Source: Serratia liquefaciens (lineage in GTDB: Bacteria; Pseudomonadota; Gammaproteobacteria; Enterobacterales; Enterobacteriaceae). Taken from it: a stretch of 64,000 nucleotides of DNA. Below are positions 54,505 through 63,829 of this stretch, one piece after another. The DNA lies in contig JAAXZN010000004.1 in NCBI GenBank assembly GCA_012719855.1, positions 47,725-111,724 on the forward strand, written 5' to 3'. How positions within the stretch are numbered: the first letter of the stretch is position 1; every line of letters begins with the position of its first letter. A program made the position numbers and the translations under genes. The notes under the pieces were generated by a model that saw only the letters and a program-made list of their open reading frames with translations, was not told the DNA's origin and made no database searches.

Positions 54505-56004
54505 TCAGTAACGAATGCACACCGATTTGGATTCGGTATAAGCATCCAGCCAGTCAGGGCCGAAATCACGGCCGCTGCCCGATTGTTTGAAGCCGCCGAA
54601 AGGCATGTTGGCGTCGATTAACGTATGGGTATTGACCCACACCGTGCCGGCCTGAATGCGTGGCGTAAAGGCCATTGCCGCTTGCAGGCTGGTGGTCCAC
54701 AGGCTGGCGGTCAGGCCGTAGTCGGTGTCGTTGGCTTTGCGCAACGCCTCTTCAGCATCCGCCACGCGGATCAAATTGACCACCGGACCAAACACTTCTT
54801 CGCGCGTCAGGTTCAGCTTGTCGTCCGGGTTAATCACCAGCGTTGGCGGGATATAGAACCCTTGCGAGTCCGGCCCGGTTGCGCCACTGATCAGCTCCGC
54901 CTGTTTGGATCTGGCGTCATCCAGATAGGCCGCCACTTTATTGCGGTGGTCGCTGGAGACCAGCGGGTTGATCTGCGCACTGGCATCCATGCCCGGCCCA
55001 ACGGACAGGGATTTCACCGCCTGCTCGAACCCGGCCACCAGAGTGTCGTAGATTGGCGCTTCAATATAAATCCGCGAGCTGGCGGCGCACACCTGCCCCT
55101 GATTCAGGAAGCTGCCCGCCATCAGGCCTTCGATGACCTGCTGCGGATCGGCATCTTTCAGCACGATGGCCGGGTTTTTACCGCCCAGCTCCAGCGTCAC
55201 GCGTGTCAGGCGATCCGCCGCCGCGCGGGCGATGTTTTTGCCGACCGGCGTGGAGCCGGTAAAGCTCACTTTGGCTATCAGTGGGTGTTCGGTCAGCGCT
55301 TTGCCGCAGCCGGTGCCTTTGCCTGTCACCACGTTGAAGACGCCCGGCGGGATACCGGCCTCGGTCGCCAGTTCAGCCATGCGCAGCAGGGTGAGTGGTG
55401 TAGTCTCCGAGGGTTTGATCACGATGGAACAACCCGCCGCCAGTGCCGGCATCACTTTCCACATGCCGATCATCAGCGGGAAGTTCCAGGGTACAATGCC
55501 GGCCACCACGCCAACCGGCTCTTTACGGGTATACACCTGATATTTGGCCCCCGGCGGCATGGGGATCGACACGTCCAGGGTCTGGCCGGTGATCTTGGTG
55601 GTCAGCCCGGCGGTGTAGCGCATCCAGTTCAGCGTGCAGCCCACCTCGAACATGCGGGCAATATTGATCGACTTGCCCTGTTCCAGCGTTTCCAGCTGGG
55701 CCAGTTCTTCGGTGTGTTGCTCAACCAAATCGGCATAGCGCAATAAAATACGCTCGCGCTCGGCAGGTAAACGTTGCGCCCAGACCCCTGAGATAAAAGC
55801 CTGATGGGCCGATTGTACGGCGCGCGCGACGTCTTGTGCGTTGGCGTCGGCGGTGGAGGAAATTTGTTGTCCGTCGGCGGGGTTATACACCGCCAGCCGG
55901 CCTTCGGCGGTGGACTCACACCATTGGCCGTCGATATACAGACCATGATGACGATCGAGAAAACGCGAAACGCTGTCCATCACTGCTACGTTATTGTCAG
56001 GCAT
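54505..56004 (-). CDS. feaB: Phenylacetaldehyde dehydrogenase
   Basis: An aldehyde dehydrogenase of 499 residues, the length of E. coli FeaB, which oxidises phenylacetaldehyde and related aromatic aldehydes. Catalytic residues are E272 (LELGGKNP) and C306 ([11 protein letters not shown]); the NAD-binding FTGSTPVGK motif is present. The adjacent convergent feaR supports FeaB rather than a generic aldehyde dehydrogenase. Indole-3-acetaldehyde is a plausible additional substrate given ipdC at the window end. Confidence 0.88.
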   Translation of the reverse strand: MPDNNVAVMDSVSRFLDRHHGLYIDGQWCESTAEGRLAVYNPADGQQISSTADANAQDVARAVQSAHQAFISGVWAQRLPAERERILLRYADLVEQHTEELAQLETLEQGKSINIARMFEVGCTLNWMRYTAGLTTKITGQTLDVSIPMPPGAKYQVYTRKEPVGVVAGIVPWNFPLMIGMWKVMPALAAGCSIVIKPSETTPLTLLRMAELATEAGIPPGVFNVVTGKGTGCGKALTEHPLIAKVSFTGSTPVGKNIARAAADRLTRVTLELGGKNPAIVLKDADPQQVIEGLMAGSFLNQGQVCAASSRIYIEAPIYDTLVAGFEQAVKSLSVGPGMDASAQINPLVSSDHRNKVAAYLDDARSKQAELISGATGPDSQGFYIPPTLVINPDDKLNLTREEVFGPVVNLIRVADAEEALRKANDTDYGLTASLWTTSLQAAMAFTPRIQAGTVWVNTHTLIDANMPFGGFKQSGSGRDFGPDWLDAYTESKSVCIRY

Positions 56005-56157
56005 ACGCCCTCCTGTCAGACAAAAAAGGTCGCTATCGTTAACCTTAAAAGTCTATAGCAGGCAGAGAAGAGGGGCTTTTGTCTGTCTGACATTCGGTTT
56101 GCCGTGCGTGACAGAATAGAGAAAACGGCTGAAGGGATCAGCCGTTATTGCGGCGAA

Positions 56158-56796
56158 CTAGGAACTGAGGGTAGCCAAACGAGTGGCGAAGCCGAGAAAC
56201 AGCAGGCCGATCAGGCCATTGCCCAGTTTTGCCAGGCCCTTCTTATGGTTAAAGAAGTGCGCCAGCATCGCGCCGGAGAAGATCAGCGTGGTCATGTAGA
56301 TAAAACTGACCGATTCGAGGATCAGCGCCAGAATGGTAAACGACAGGCCGGTGTGCGCATAGTTAAAGTCGATAAACTGCACGAAGAACGACACGTAGAA
56401 CAGGATCGCTTTCGGGTTGGTCAGGCTGAGCGTCAGCGATTTGCGCAGAATGCTGTGGCCGCCTTCAATCTGTTGTTGCTGCGCCGCGTTTTTCTGGATA
56501 AAGGTGGCGTAGAGAATTTTCGCACCGAGGAACAGCAGGTAAATCGCGCCGAGAAAACGTACCAGGGTAAACAGGAACGGCGTGGTACGGATCAGCGAAG
56601 CCACGCCAATATAGGCGCAGAAAATCAGGATTGCATCGCCGATAAACACGCCCAGCGCGGCGGTATAACCAGCACGTACGCCACGCGTCACGCCGGTCTT
56701 CAGCACGTACAGCGTATTCGGGCCTGGCAGGATGATGATAAAAACCACACCGGCCAAATAGGTCCAAAGATTCAGGACGCCAAAACTCTCTAACAC
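56158..56796 (-). CDS. leuE: Leucine exporter LeuE (LysE/RhtB family)
   Basis: A 212-residue inner-membrane exporter with the LysE/RhtB N-terminal motif [13 protein letters not shown] and [20 protein letters not shown], closely resembling E. coli LeuE (YeaS), which exports leucine and similar amino acids. Six hydrophobic segments are present. GTG 56796 is chosen because it gives a protein of E. coli length and GGAGAGG lies 5 nt before it; the frame is open further upstream. Confidence 0.9.
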   Translation of the reverse strand: MLESFGVLNLWTYLAGVVFIIILPGPNTLYVLKTGVTRGVRAGYTAALGVFIGDAILIFCAYIGVASLIRTTPFLFTLVRFLGAIYLLFLGAKILYATFIQKNAAQQQQIEGGHSILRKSLTLSLTNPKAILFYVSFFVQFIDFNYAHTGLSFTILALILESVSFIYMTTLIFSGAMLAHFFNHKKGLAKLGNGLIGLLFLGFATRLATLSS

Positions 56797-56974
56797 AATA
56801 ACCTCTCCATGCGCGGAACTGACAGCCAATAACACTGGCTACACCCGTAGCCGGCCGCGATCCTAACGCCGCAGCGCCAGGTTGGCAACGTATTAAACTT
56901 CATGTTGTTTGCCGTATTTTGCTACAGGCCGGCGCCGGTCAATACCGTATCGAGCGGCGCCATTTGAAGGGATT

Positions 56975-57835
56975 TTAGGGCTTACGTGCCAGCAGCGTGG
57001 CGAAACGCAGTGAAATACGGTTGCCGGCGGCGTCGGTTTTGTGTAGCTGGCCGACATCCTCGTTGTACTTCAGGATTTCCCAGTCGGCGTAATATTCCTT
57101 CAGCTCGCCCGGTTTAAAGGTGAAGGGGAAGGGCAGGCTGCAAGGGTAGTCCGGCGTATCCATCGCGGCGACAATCAGGTTGTAACCGCCGTTCAGGGTG
57201 CTGTCCTGCATGTTTTTCACCAGCCCCGGGATCCGTTCGCGGCTGAGGAACATAAACACCACGGTGGAAAGAATAAAGTCGTAATCGCCGCTGAAGGTGT
57301 GAGTATTGAGATCTTGCACGCTGGCGCGAATGTGCGACAACCCTTCGCTCTCGATCAGGCTATTGAGGTTGTCGATCGACGGGCCATGTTTGTCCCAGGC
57401 GGTGACGTCAAAGCCCTTCAGGTTGAGATAGAGCGAGTTGCGTCCGCCACCGCAGCCCAGATCCAGCGCTTTGCCGGGTTTTATGCGCTGCACGGCTTCG
57501 AACACCTCGGAATGGGTGCGCGTCAGCTGGTGCTTTTTGTGGTAGTAATCTTCCTGTGAGCAGTAAAAAGCCAGTTGGCAGGTCATATCATCGGAAAATG
57601 AAACGATGCGGTGCCATTGCTGAGGCTCGATAAACGGCGGCTGGCTCTCAGGGCTGAACTGCCAGGTTTCGGTGGTCTCGCCCTCTTCGGTCATCAACGC
57701 AAAGGTCAGGGTGCCGCTCAGCAGCGTGAGTTTGGCCCAGGTACCGCTTTGGGTGTTGTGCTTTTGCTGGAAACTCTCCGGCAGCGTTGCGCTGTTCCAT
57801 ACCGGCAGGGTTTTATAACAAAGCAGCTCATTCAT
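56975..57835 (-). CDS. tehB: Tellurite-resistance methyltransferase TehB, long form
   Basis: A 286-residue SAM-dependent methyltransferase. The C-terminal domain (about 90-286) carries the SAM motif [15 protein letters not shown] and NLIVAAMDT. An N-terminal cupin-like domain (about 1-85, DUF1971-type) is present as in the long Haemophilus TehB, and absent from the 197-residue E. coli form. ATG 57835 follows AAGGAGAG. TehB methylates tellurite/selenite. tehA is not adjacent. Confidence 0.88.
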   Translation of the reverse strand: MNELLCYKTLPVWNSATLPESFQQKHNTQSGTWAKLTLLSGTLTFALMTEEGETTETWQFSPESQPPFIEPQQWHRIVSFSDDMTCQLAFYCSQEDYYHKKHQLTRTHSEVFEAVQRIKPGKALDLGCGGGRNSLYLNLKGFDVTAWDKHGPSIDNLNSLIESEGLSHIRASVQDLNTHTFSGDYDFILSTVVFMFLSRERIPGLVKNMQDSTLNGGYNLIVAAMDTPDYPCSLPFPFTFKPGELKEYYADWEILKYNEDVGQLHKTDAAGNRISLRFATLLARKP

Positions 57836-57954
57836 GCGTCTCTCCTTAAATTTTGCGTTACCCTGGTGTGGGCGAATAAACGATTTTATATATTGCATAT
57901 AAAATACATGTTTGTCGGCTCATTGAAAATGCCCGCGATCAAGAAAGGCCGGGT

Positions 57955-58425
57955 TTAGAGTTTTCGATGCATTCGGGTATTGACGGCCTTGAAGCCGAGC
58001 CGGGTATACAGCCTGACCGCCGTCGGGTTGTCGTTAAACACCGCCAACTCGGCATATTCCGCACCGGCAATCCGTCCGGCTTCCAGTACTGCGCAAAGTA
58101 TTTTCTCGCCGTAGCCCTTGCCTCGCCAGGCCGTATCCACCTCGAAATCATAGACAAACAGCTGCTTGCCGTAGGTGCGTTGTTTGAGGGTGTACCAGAC
58201 GATGCCGATATTTTCTTCTGAACCCGCCAGTCGGGCGCAAACTAGCCGGTGGTTTGGTGTCGCCAACCCTTGGGGCAGTGAGGCGTTGTAGGTGGCCACG
58301 GCTTCCACCCGCGCCGATTCCCGGCTAAGTTGCAGAGCGCGCTCCAGATCCCGGGCATATTCTTCGATTCCATGTGCGCGGTAACGCTCGAATTCTTGCG
58401 GGCTCATATCTCTGAGTTCAATCAT
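57955..58425 (-). CDS. GNAT-family N-acetyltransferase
   Basis: A 156-residue GNAT protein with the acetyl-CoA-binding motif A around DTAWRGKGYGEKIL and the motif B strand NDNPTAVRLYTRLGF. The substrate is unknown. It is transcribed toward tehB with a 119-bp gap and diverges from yaiW. Confidence 0.87.
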   Translation of the reverse strand: MIELRDMSPQEFERYRAHGIEEYARDLERALQLSRESARVEAVATYNASLPQGLATPNHRLVCARLAGSEENIGIVWYTLKQRTYGKQLFVYDFEVDTAWRGKGYGEKILCAVLEAGRIAGAEYAELAVFNDNPTAVRLYTRLGFKAVNTRMHRKL

Positions 58426-58557
58426 GCGGTCATTCCTTTAAGGTGTATTTCCTGGCGCCCGCCGGCTCTTTCCGCCGGATCAATACATTTAGACTGGATC
58501 GGGTTCCGCTGCTGGGCTAACGTCACTGCAGTGTATGTCAAAACGATCAGGGAAAAG

Positions 58558-59676
58558 ATGCCAATTCGCCGTTTTATCAACCCGATGACCTTGCGTCCGT
58601 TGAGCCTGGCCGCGCTGCTGGTGCTGGCCGGTTGTACCACGAAAACTACCACCACTTCACCGGTGCAACGCCCGGCTGACGTGAAGGCTCAACTGGTGCG
58701 CTTGATGCCGGCTAACACCGCCGATCGCCAGGGGTGGGCCACCGATATCACCGCCGCTTTTGCCGCACAGGGTATCGAGCCCAGCGACCAAAATCTGTGT
58801 TCAGTACTGGCGGTCACCGAGCAGGAGTCGACCTTCCAGGCCAATCCGCCAGTGCCGGGGCTGCCCAAAATCGCCTGGAAAGAGATCGACCGCCGCGCTG
58901 ACCAACTGCATATTCCCAATTTTCTGGTGCATACCGCTTTGTTGATCAAGTCATCGAACGGCAAGAGCTACAGCGAGCGTTTGGATAAGGTGCGCACCGA
59001 GAAAGACCTGAGCGATATCTTTGACGATATGATTGATTCGGTGCCGATGGGGCAAAAGCTGTTTGGCAGCCTGAACCCGGTGCATACCGCCGGGCCGATG
59101 CAGGTGAGCATCGCCTTTGCCGAAGCGCATGCCAAAGGTTATCCGTATCCGATTGACGGTTCGATTCGCCGTGAAGTGTTCAGTCGCCGCGGCGGCATGT
59201 ATTTCGGTATTGCGCACCTGTTGGGGTACCCGGCCAACTACAGCCAGCCGATCTACCGCTTCGCCGACTTCAATGCCGGTTGGTACGCCAGCCGTAATGC
59301 CGCATTCCAAAGTGCGGTCAGCCGCACGACGGGCATTCCGCTGGCACTGGATGGCGACTTGATTAACTACGGCACCGACAAACCCGGCACCACCGAACTG
59401 GCGGTGCGCACCCTCGGCAAACGGCTCAATATGAGCGACTCGTCAATTCGTCGGGCGCTGGAGAAGGGGGACCTGCCCGAATTTGCCGACACCGACCTGT
59501 ATGAGCGGGTGTATGCGCTGGCAGAGAAAACCACCGGCAAGAAACTGCCGCGGGAAATGCTGCCAGGCATTCAGTTGGAAAGCCCGAAAATCACCCGTAA
59601 GCTGACCACCGCCTGGTTTGCCAAACGGGTGGATGAGCGGCGCCAACGCTGCATGACGCGCGCTTCGGCGGGTTAA
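58558..59676 (+). CDS. yaiW: DUF1615 lipoprotein YaiW
   Basis: A 372-residue lipoprotein (signal ending LLVLAGC) of family DUF1615, very similar in my memory to E. coli YaiW: SVLAVTEQESTFQANPPVPGLPKIAWKEIDRRADQLHIP, GSLNPVHTAGPMQVSIAFAE, YRFADFNAGWYASRNAAFQ, EMLPGIQLESPKITRKLTTAWFAKRVD. E. coli YaiW is an outer-membrane lipoprotein encoded with sbmA and affecting uptake of proline-rich peptides; sbmA is not next to it here. ATG 58558 after AGGGAAAAG is used; ATG 58585 is an alternative. Confidence 0.9.
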   Translation: MPIRRFINPMTLRPLSLAALLVLAGCTTKTTTTSPVQRPADVKAQLVRLMPANTADRQGWATDITAAFAAQGIEPSDQNLCSVLAVTEQESTFQANPPVPGLPKIAWKEIDRRADQLHIPNFLVHTALLIKSSNGKSYSERLDKVRTEKDLSDIFDDMIDSVPMGQKLFGSLNPVHTAGPMQVSIAFAEAHAKGYPYPIDGSIRREVFSRRGGMYFGIAHLLGYPANYSQPIYRFADFNAGWYASRNAAFQSAVSRTTGIPLALDGDLINYGTDKPGTTELAVRTLGKRLNMSDSSIRRALEKGDLPEFADTDLYERVYALAEKTTGKKLPREMLPGIQLESPKITRKLTTAWFAKRVDERRQRCMTRASAG

Positions 59677-60278
59677 ACCTGCGGAGTGCTGATAAACGCC
59701 GGGTGTTGTTCGGCCTGAGCGGAAAATGCCGCCAAAGTCGGGTGTTGCTCGTCGCTAATCTGCCCGGGCAGCATCAGTTGGGTGAAGCTCCAGGCCACCG
59801 CCACGCTGACCTCTGCGCTGCCCATAAAGGGTGACACGGCGGACTGCAGCAACTGTTTTTCCAGTTCGGCGTAGGCCGCCAGCAGTTGGCCCTGAACGCG
59901 ATCCAGCCAAGGCTGATGCTGCTTTTCTAGCGGACGCAACTGCTGTTCATAAACGATTTGCACCGTTTTTTCGCAGGCGGCCAATGCCAGCCCGTTCAAC
60001 TGCAGGGCGTTCAGCCTCGCCGCACCCTGGTTTGGCAGTAAAGCTCTGCCAGAGGGGGTGATACCTGCGGCGTATTCCAGAATAAGCGAAGAATCCATCA
60101 AGATCTGGCCGTCGGCCAACACCAGCGTTGGGGCCTTTACCACCGGATTAATGGCTTTAAACCGGTCGAAACCGCTGAACACTGAAATTGCCCGGTGCTC
60201 AAACTCTATCTCCAACAATTTCAAACAAATAGCGACCCGTCGCACATAGGGTGAATCCAGCATGCCTATCAATTGCAT
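59673..60278 (-). CDS. Glutathione S-transferase family protein
   Basis: A 201-residue GST-like protein with an N-terminal thioredoxin-fold domain (MQLIGMLDSPYVRRVAICLKLLEI, INPVVKAPTLVLADGQILMDSSLILEYA, containing the cis-Pro after KA and the SS glutathione motif) and an all-helical C-terminal domain. ATG 60278 is preceded by CAGGAGA. The 3' end overlaps the convergent yaiW by 4 bp. Substrate unknown. Confidence 0.88.
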   Translation of the reverse strand: MQLIGMLDSPYVRRVAICLKLLEIEFEHRAISVFSGFDRFKAINPVVKAPTLVLADGQILMDSSLILEYAAGITPSGRALLPNQGAARLNALQLNGLALAACEKTVQIVYEQQLRPLEKQHQPWLDRVQGQLLAAYAELEKQLLQSAVSPFMGSAEVSVAVAWSFTQLMLPGQISDEQHPTLAAFSAQAEQHPAFISTPQV

Positions 60279-60306
60279 TGTGTTCTCCTGAGCGCATTCG
60301 CCCGAT

Positions 60307-61149
60307 TTAAAGTGAATGAATAAAGGTCTCCAGCCGTTGGGATACGGCTTCCGGTGCATCTTCCATAAGAAAATGCCCCGCCTGCGGGATCACCTGCAGC
60401 CTGGCGCCGGGAATGTCAGCTTGCAAACGGTAGGCGTAACTGACCGGCTGCCATTCATCGTTTTCTCCCCACAGGATTTGCACCGGCAGGTGCAGTTTTG
60501 GCAGACGCTGCGCGAAATCATCAGTATAGCGGGCATCATAATGGGCGATCTGTTGCTGATAAAAGGCCGGTTGACCGAGCACGCCGACGATCGGGGCCAG
60601 ATAGCTCTGCAACAGCTCTCCCGTCATCAGCGATTTGTTGAACACGGCCATTTGCAACTGGCGCGTCAGGGTTTGTTGATGTTGTAAGGGGTCCATGACG
60701 GCGTACTGACGATAATTATCGCGGATGCTGCGCCAGGTGGGTGAAGGCCAGGAGTCGTAGCTGCAAATATCCGCAATGGTCAGCGAGCGAAAGCGATTGG
60801 CGTTCTCGAAAGCCGCACGCAGTGATAACGCGCCACCAATATCGTGGCCAAATACGTGGGCGGAATCCAGTTGCCAGTGGTTCAGCAGGGCGATCAGTAA
60901 ATCCGCCTGCGCGACAATCGAGGTCTCTGCGGACAATGGGCGTTCCGATGCGCCGTAGCCCAGCAGGTCATAGTAATAAACCTGGAAGCCGGCCGCCGTC
61001 AGGCGGGGCAGCAAATTTCGCCAGATGATCGAATGGGCGGGGGTACCGTGTACCAACACCAGTGGCACACCAGTCCCCTGTACGCCAGTGGCAATCCGAT
61101 ACCCTTGAATAATGACCTGCTGATTAACCTGAGAAGTTAAGCTGCTCAT
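60307..61149 (-). CDS. Alpha/beta hydrolase with Asp nucleophile (haloalkane dehalogenase/epoxide hydrolase-like)
   Basis: A 280-residue alpha/beta hydrolase. The oxyanion motif is HGTPAHSIIW, the nucleophile elbow is FGHDIGG with Asp103 instead of Ser, and the catalytic His is in AGHFLMEDAPE. Asp nucleophiles mark haloalkane dehalogenases, epoxide hydrolases and fluoroacetate dehalogenases. The next gene downstream is the GST (28-bp gap), suggesting a two-gene detoxification operon divergent from the LysR regulator. The substrate is unknown. Confidence 0.87.
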   Translation of the reverse strand: MSSLTSQVNQQVIIQGYRIATGVQGTGVPLVLVHGTPAHSIIWRNLLPRLTAAGFQVYYYDLLGYGASERPLSAETSIVAQADLLIALLNHWQLDSAHVFGHDIGGALSLRAAFENANRFRSLTIADICSYDSWPSPTWRSIRDNYRQYAVMDPLQHQQTLTRQLQMAVFNKSLMTGELLQSYLAPIVGVLGQPAFYQQQIAHYDARYTDDFAQRLPKLHLPVQILWGENDEWQPVSYAYRLQADIPGARLQVIPQAGHFLMEDAPEAVSQRLETFIHSL

Positions 61150-61257
61150 GATGATTTCCCCTCATTATCGTGTTGAATATCACCCTACCTCTCGTCTTTT
61201 CATGACGCCAATGACAAGTTATGGTGATTCAATCCAACTTTTGTCATGAGGGCGTTT
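61150..61257. promoter_or_regulatory. Divergent promoter region of the hydrolase and lysR genes
   Basis: This 108-bp region has the inverted motif TTTCATGACGCC...GTCATGAG spread between the two genes (CATGAC at 61201, GTCATG at 61243), a plausible LysR-type dyad. LysR regulators commonly control the divergent gene from such a site. Inferred. Confidence 0.4.
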
Positions 61258-62130
61258 ATGAACCAGCGTTTATCCATCGATGCATTGCGGGCGCTGCAGA
61301 GCGTACTCGACACCGGCAGCATGACGCGTGCGGCGAAACAGCTGAATCTCAGTCAGTCGGCAGTGAGTTGGAAAATCAAACGGTTGGAGGAGCAGCTGGG
61401 CCGCACTCTGATCGATCGCCAGGGAGCCGCTTTGATCGCCACCGTGGACGGCGAGGCACTGTTGATGCATGGACGACAGATCTTGCAGGCACACGATCGG
61501 GCATTGGCGCATTTTTCCCCCTCATTATTGCAGGGGACAGTACGTTTTGGCGCCACAGAGCAGATGTCGCTGTCCCGGTTGGCCACCTTGCTGGCGACCT
61601 TTACCCATCAACATCCGCAGGTTGACGTGCAGTTGGTCATCGATCAAAGCCAGGTATTGCGTAACGCTTTGTCTCAGGGAGAGTTGGACCTGGTACTGCA
61701 TCAGCAGTTTTGCGATGCGTTAAGCACGGAAGATGTGGTGCTGGCAACGGAACACCTTCACTGGTGTGTGCCGCCAGGGTGGCGTTTTCAGCCTGGTGAC
61801 TGTGTGAAATTGGTCAGTTACGGGCCAGACTGCTTTTATCGCCGGCTGGCTGAAGAGCGCCTGAGTGCCGCGGGTATTGCCCACAAGGTCTCGGTGGAGT
61901 GTCCTTCGATATCCGGTATGTTGGCAGCGATTTCTGCCGGTATGGGGATTGGCCTGCTCAACCAGCAATCTGTCGATCGGCGGGTGCGGATCGAGACGGT
62001 ATTTGAGCGTAAGTTACCCTTGCCGAAGGTGGCACATGCGTTGCGTTTGGGCCACCGGCGGCAACACCCGCTGCTGCAAAGTTTGCAGCGGCAGGTTGTG
62101 CAAGGTCTGGAAGGATCCGCCGAGCTATGA
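61258..62130 (+). CDS. LysR-family transcriptional regulator
   Basis: A 290-residue LysR-type regulator with the N-terminal winged HTH (LSIDALRALQSVLDTGSMTRAAKQLNLSQSAVSWKIKRLEEQLG) and a C-terminal effector-binding domain. ATG 61258 after GAGGG is preferred to ATG 61246, which lacks a ribosome-binding site. It diverges from the alpha/beta hydrolase - GST pair, its most likely target. The stop codon lies inside a hairpin shared with the ipdC end. Confidence 0.9.
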   Translation: MNQRLSIDALRALQSVLDTGSMTRAAKQLNLSQSAVSWKIKRLEEQLGRTLIDRQGAALIATVDGEALLMHGRQILQAHDRALAHFSPSLLQGTVRFGATEQMSLSRLATLLATFTHQHPQVDVQLVIDQSQVLRNALSQGELDLVLHQQFCDALSTEDVVLATEHLHWCVPPGWRFQPGDCVKLVSYGPDCFYRRLAEERLSAAGIAHKVSVECPSISGMLAAISAGMGIGLLNQQSVDRRVRIETVFERKLPLPKVAHALRLGHRRQHPLLQSLQRQVVQGLEGSAEL

Positions 62131-62143
62131 GCTACGGCGGATC
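62114..62143. terminator. Hairpin between convergent lysR and ipdC
   Basis: GATCCGCCG (62114-62122) and CGGCGGATC (62135-62143) pair perfectly and an inner AGCT/AGCT can extend the stem. It contains the lysR stop codon. TTGTC follows on the plus strand; no T-run. Likely bidirectional end structure. Confidence 0.55.
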
Positions 62144-62152
62144 TTGTCGGGG

Positions 62153-63829
62153 TTAAGCGCGACGCGGATTGGTCAAGCCGAAGTTAAAATTATTGCAGCG
62201 GTTGCAGAATTCCTTCATCACCGGTGGGGTGTCCATCATCGGCACCTTAACTTCGATAAAGGCCAGCCGATCCTGACGCGAGGCGTGCTCCAGCGCCAAT
62301 TCCAACTGGTGGGTAGTTTCTACCGCCACGCTGAACGGCTTCGCCTGGATATTGAGCACCGCCGGCAGTTTGGCGTAGTCCCAGGGGCCGATATCGTTAT
62401 ACGACGAGTTCTCCCCAAGAATATAACGTTCGATGGTGTAACCATCATTGTTAATCAAGAAGATAATCGGCTTCTGATCGTAGCGCAGCAGGGTGGAAAC
62501 TTCCTGAGCGGTCAGTTGGAAAGAACCGTCGCCGATAAACAGCAGGTGCCGGCGATCCGGTGCGGCCATCATGGTCCCCAGCAGCGCCGGCAGAGTATAG
62601 CCAATCGAGCCCCAGATCGGTTGATTGACCACCTGAACACCGTCCGGCATGCGCATGCCGCCAATCGCCGCGCCCGAGGTGCCATTCTCCACCACAATTA
62701 CGTCATCGGCGCGAATAAAGCGTTGGATGCGTTGCCATAAATAAGCCTGATCGATAGGGGCATCGCTGGGTGTTGCCAACCGATGCCGCGCTTCAGGCAG
62801 GGGCGACGGCTGGTGGTCTGTTACCTCTTCACCCAGTGCCAGCAGCGCCTGCAACAGGTCGGCGGTCGCCACTGCCGGGTAAGAGGTGGTGCCCAGCTTC
62901 ACGGAGAACGGCTGAATATCAATTTGCGCGTCAGACGGGATCCGGTGCGAAAAATAGCCGGTTGTGGAATCCACCAGACGAACGCCGAAGCTCAGCACGC
63001 AGTCGGCGTGCGCCATATGTTCATAGAGTTCGGGGCGTGAAAGGTTGCCGCTGTAACCGCCCATCCAACCCGGTGTGGGTTCAGGAATGATGCATTTGGC
63101 CGTCGGCATATTGGTGAGGGGAATGGCAAATTTATGTGCGACCTCAATCACCAGTTGCTGAAGTTGAAAGCGATCCACCATTTGGTCGACCAGAATAATC
63201 GGTTTCTTCGCCTGTTTTATTCGCGCCAGTAATGCCATGGCCGCCAGTTGGACATTATATGGGTCGCTGGGTGGTAATTGCGGCGCGGCGATTGGCTGAG
63301 TGATTTCAATTTCCACATCGCAAATATCAGAAGGCAATTGTAAATAAACCGGTTTCTTTTCCGTCCAGGCGCGGGAAATAACGCGAGGGATCTCCACCGC
63401 CGCATTTTCTGGCGTGATCAACGCTTGGGCGACGGTAAATTGTTTAAAACAATTCATGACGTTATCAAAATTGCCGTCCGCCAGCGTGTGGTGAAGCAGC
63501 TCATGGTTCTTCATCGCGTGTAGCGGCGGAGTACCGGCCAGACAGATTACCGGTGCGGATTCGGCGTAGGCACCGGCAATGCCGGACAGCGCAGCCAGGT
63601 CGCCGACGCCGTAGGTGGTGATCAGCGCCCCAGCCCCTTTTAACCGAGCATAGCCGTCGGCCGCGTAGGAGGCATTCAGCTCGTTGCAGTTGCCGATAAA
63701 TTCAATATTGCCGTCGTGTTCGATCAATTCCAGCAGCGCCAGATTATAGTCGCCGGGTACGCCATAAATACGATCGATGTTCAGGGTGCGGAGCTGTTGC
63801 AGGATGAATGCCCCGATAGTGATTTTCAT
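62153..63829 (-). CDS. ipdC: Indolepyruvate / 2-keto acid decarboxylase (ThDP)
   Basis: A 558-residue thiamine-diphosphate decarboxylase. Visible are the catalytic Glu50 (GNCNELNASYAADGYAR), the His pair H113-H114 (NHELLHHTLAD), and the ThDP motif GDGSFQLTAQE...INNDGYTIE. This set marks the indolepyruvate/phenylpyruvate/pyruvate decarboxylase family. Enterobacterial members of this length make indole-3-acetaldehyde from indole-3-pyruvate; some accept phenylpyruvate. ATG 63829 after CGGAGAAAC is the start; the frame is open beyond it. The precise substrate is inferred. Confidence 0.85.
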   Translation of the reverse strand: MKITIGAFILQQLRTLNIDRIYGVPGDYNLALLELIEHDGNIEFIGNCNELNASYAADGYARLKGAGALITTYGVGDLAALSGIAGAYAESAPVICLAGTPPLHAMKNHELLHHTLADGNFDNVMNCFKQFTVAQALITPENAAVEIPRVISRAWTEKKPVYLQLPSDICDVEIEITQPIAAPQLPPSDPYNVQLAAMALLARIKQAKKPIILVDQMVDRFQLQQLVIEVAHKFAIPLTNMPTAKCIIPEPTPGWMGGYSGNLSRPELYEHMAHADCVLSFGVRLVDSTTGYFSHRIPSDAQIDIQPFSVKLGTTSYPAVATADLLQALLALGEEVTDHQPSPLPEARHRLATPSDAPIDQAYLWQRIQRFIRADDVIVVENGTSGAAIGGMRMPDGVQVVNQPIWGSIGYTLPALLGTMMAAPDRRHLLFIGDGSFQLTAQEVSTLLRYDQKPIIFLINNDGYTIERYILGENSSYNDIGPWDYAKLPAVLNIQAKPFSVAVETTHQLELALEHASRQDRLAFIEVKVPMMDTPPVMKEFCNRCNNFNFGLTNPRRA

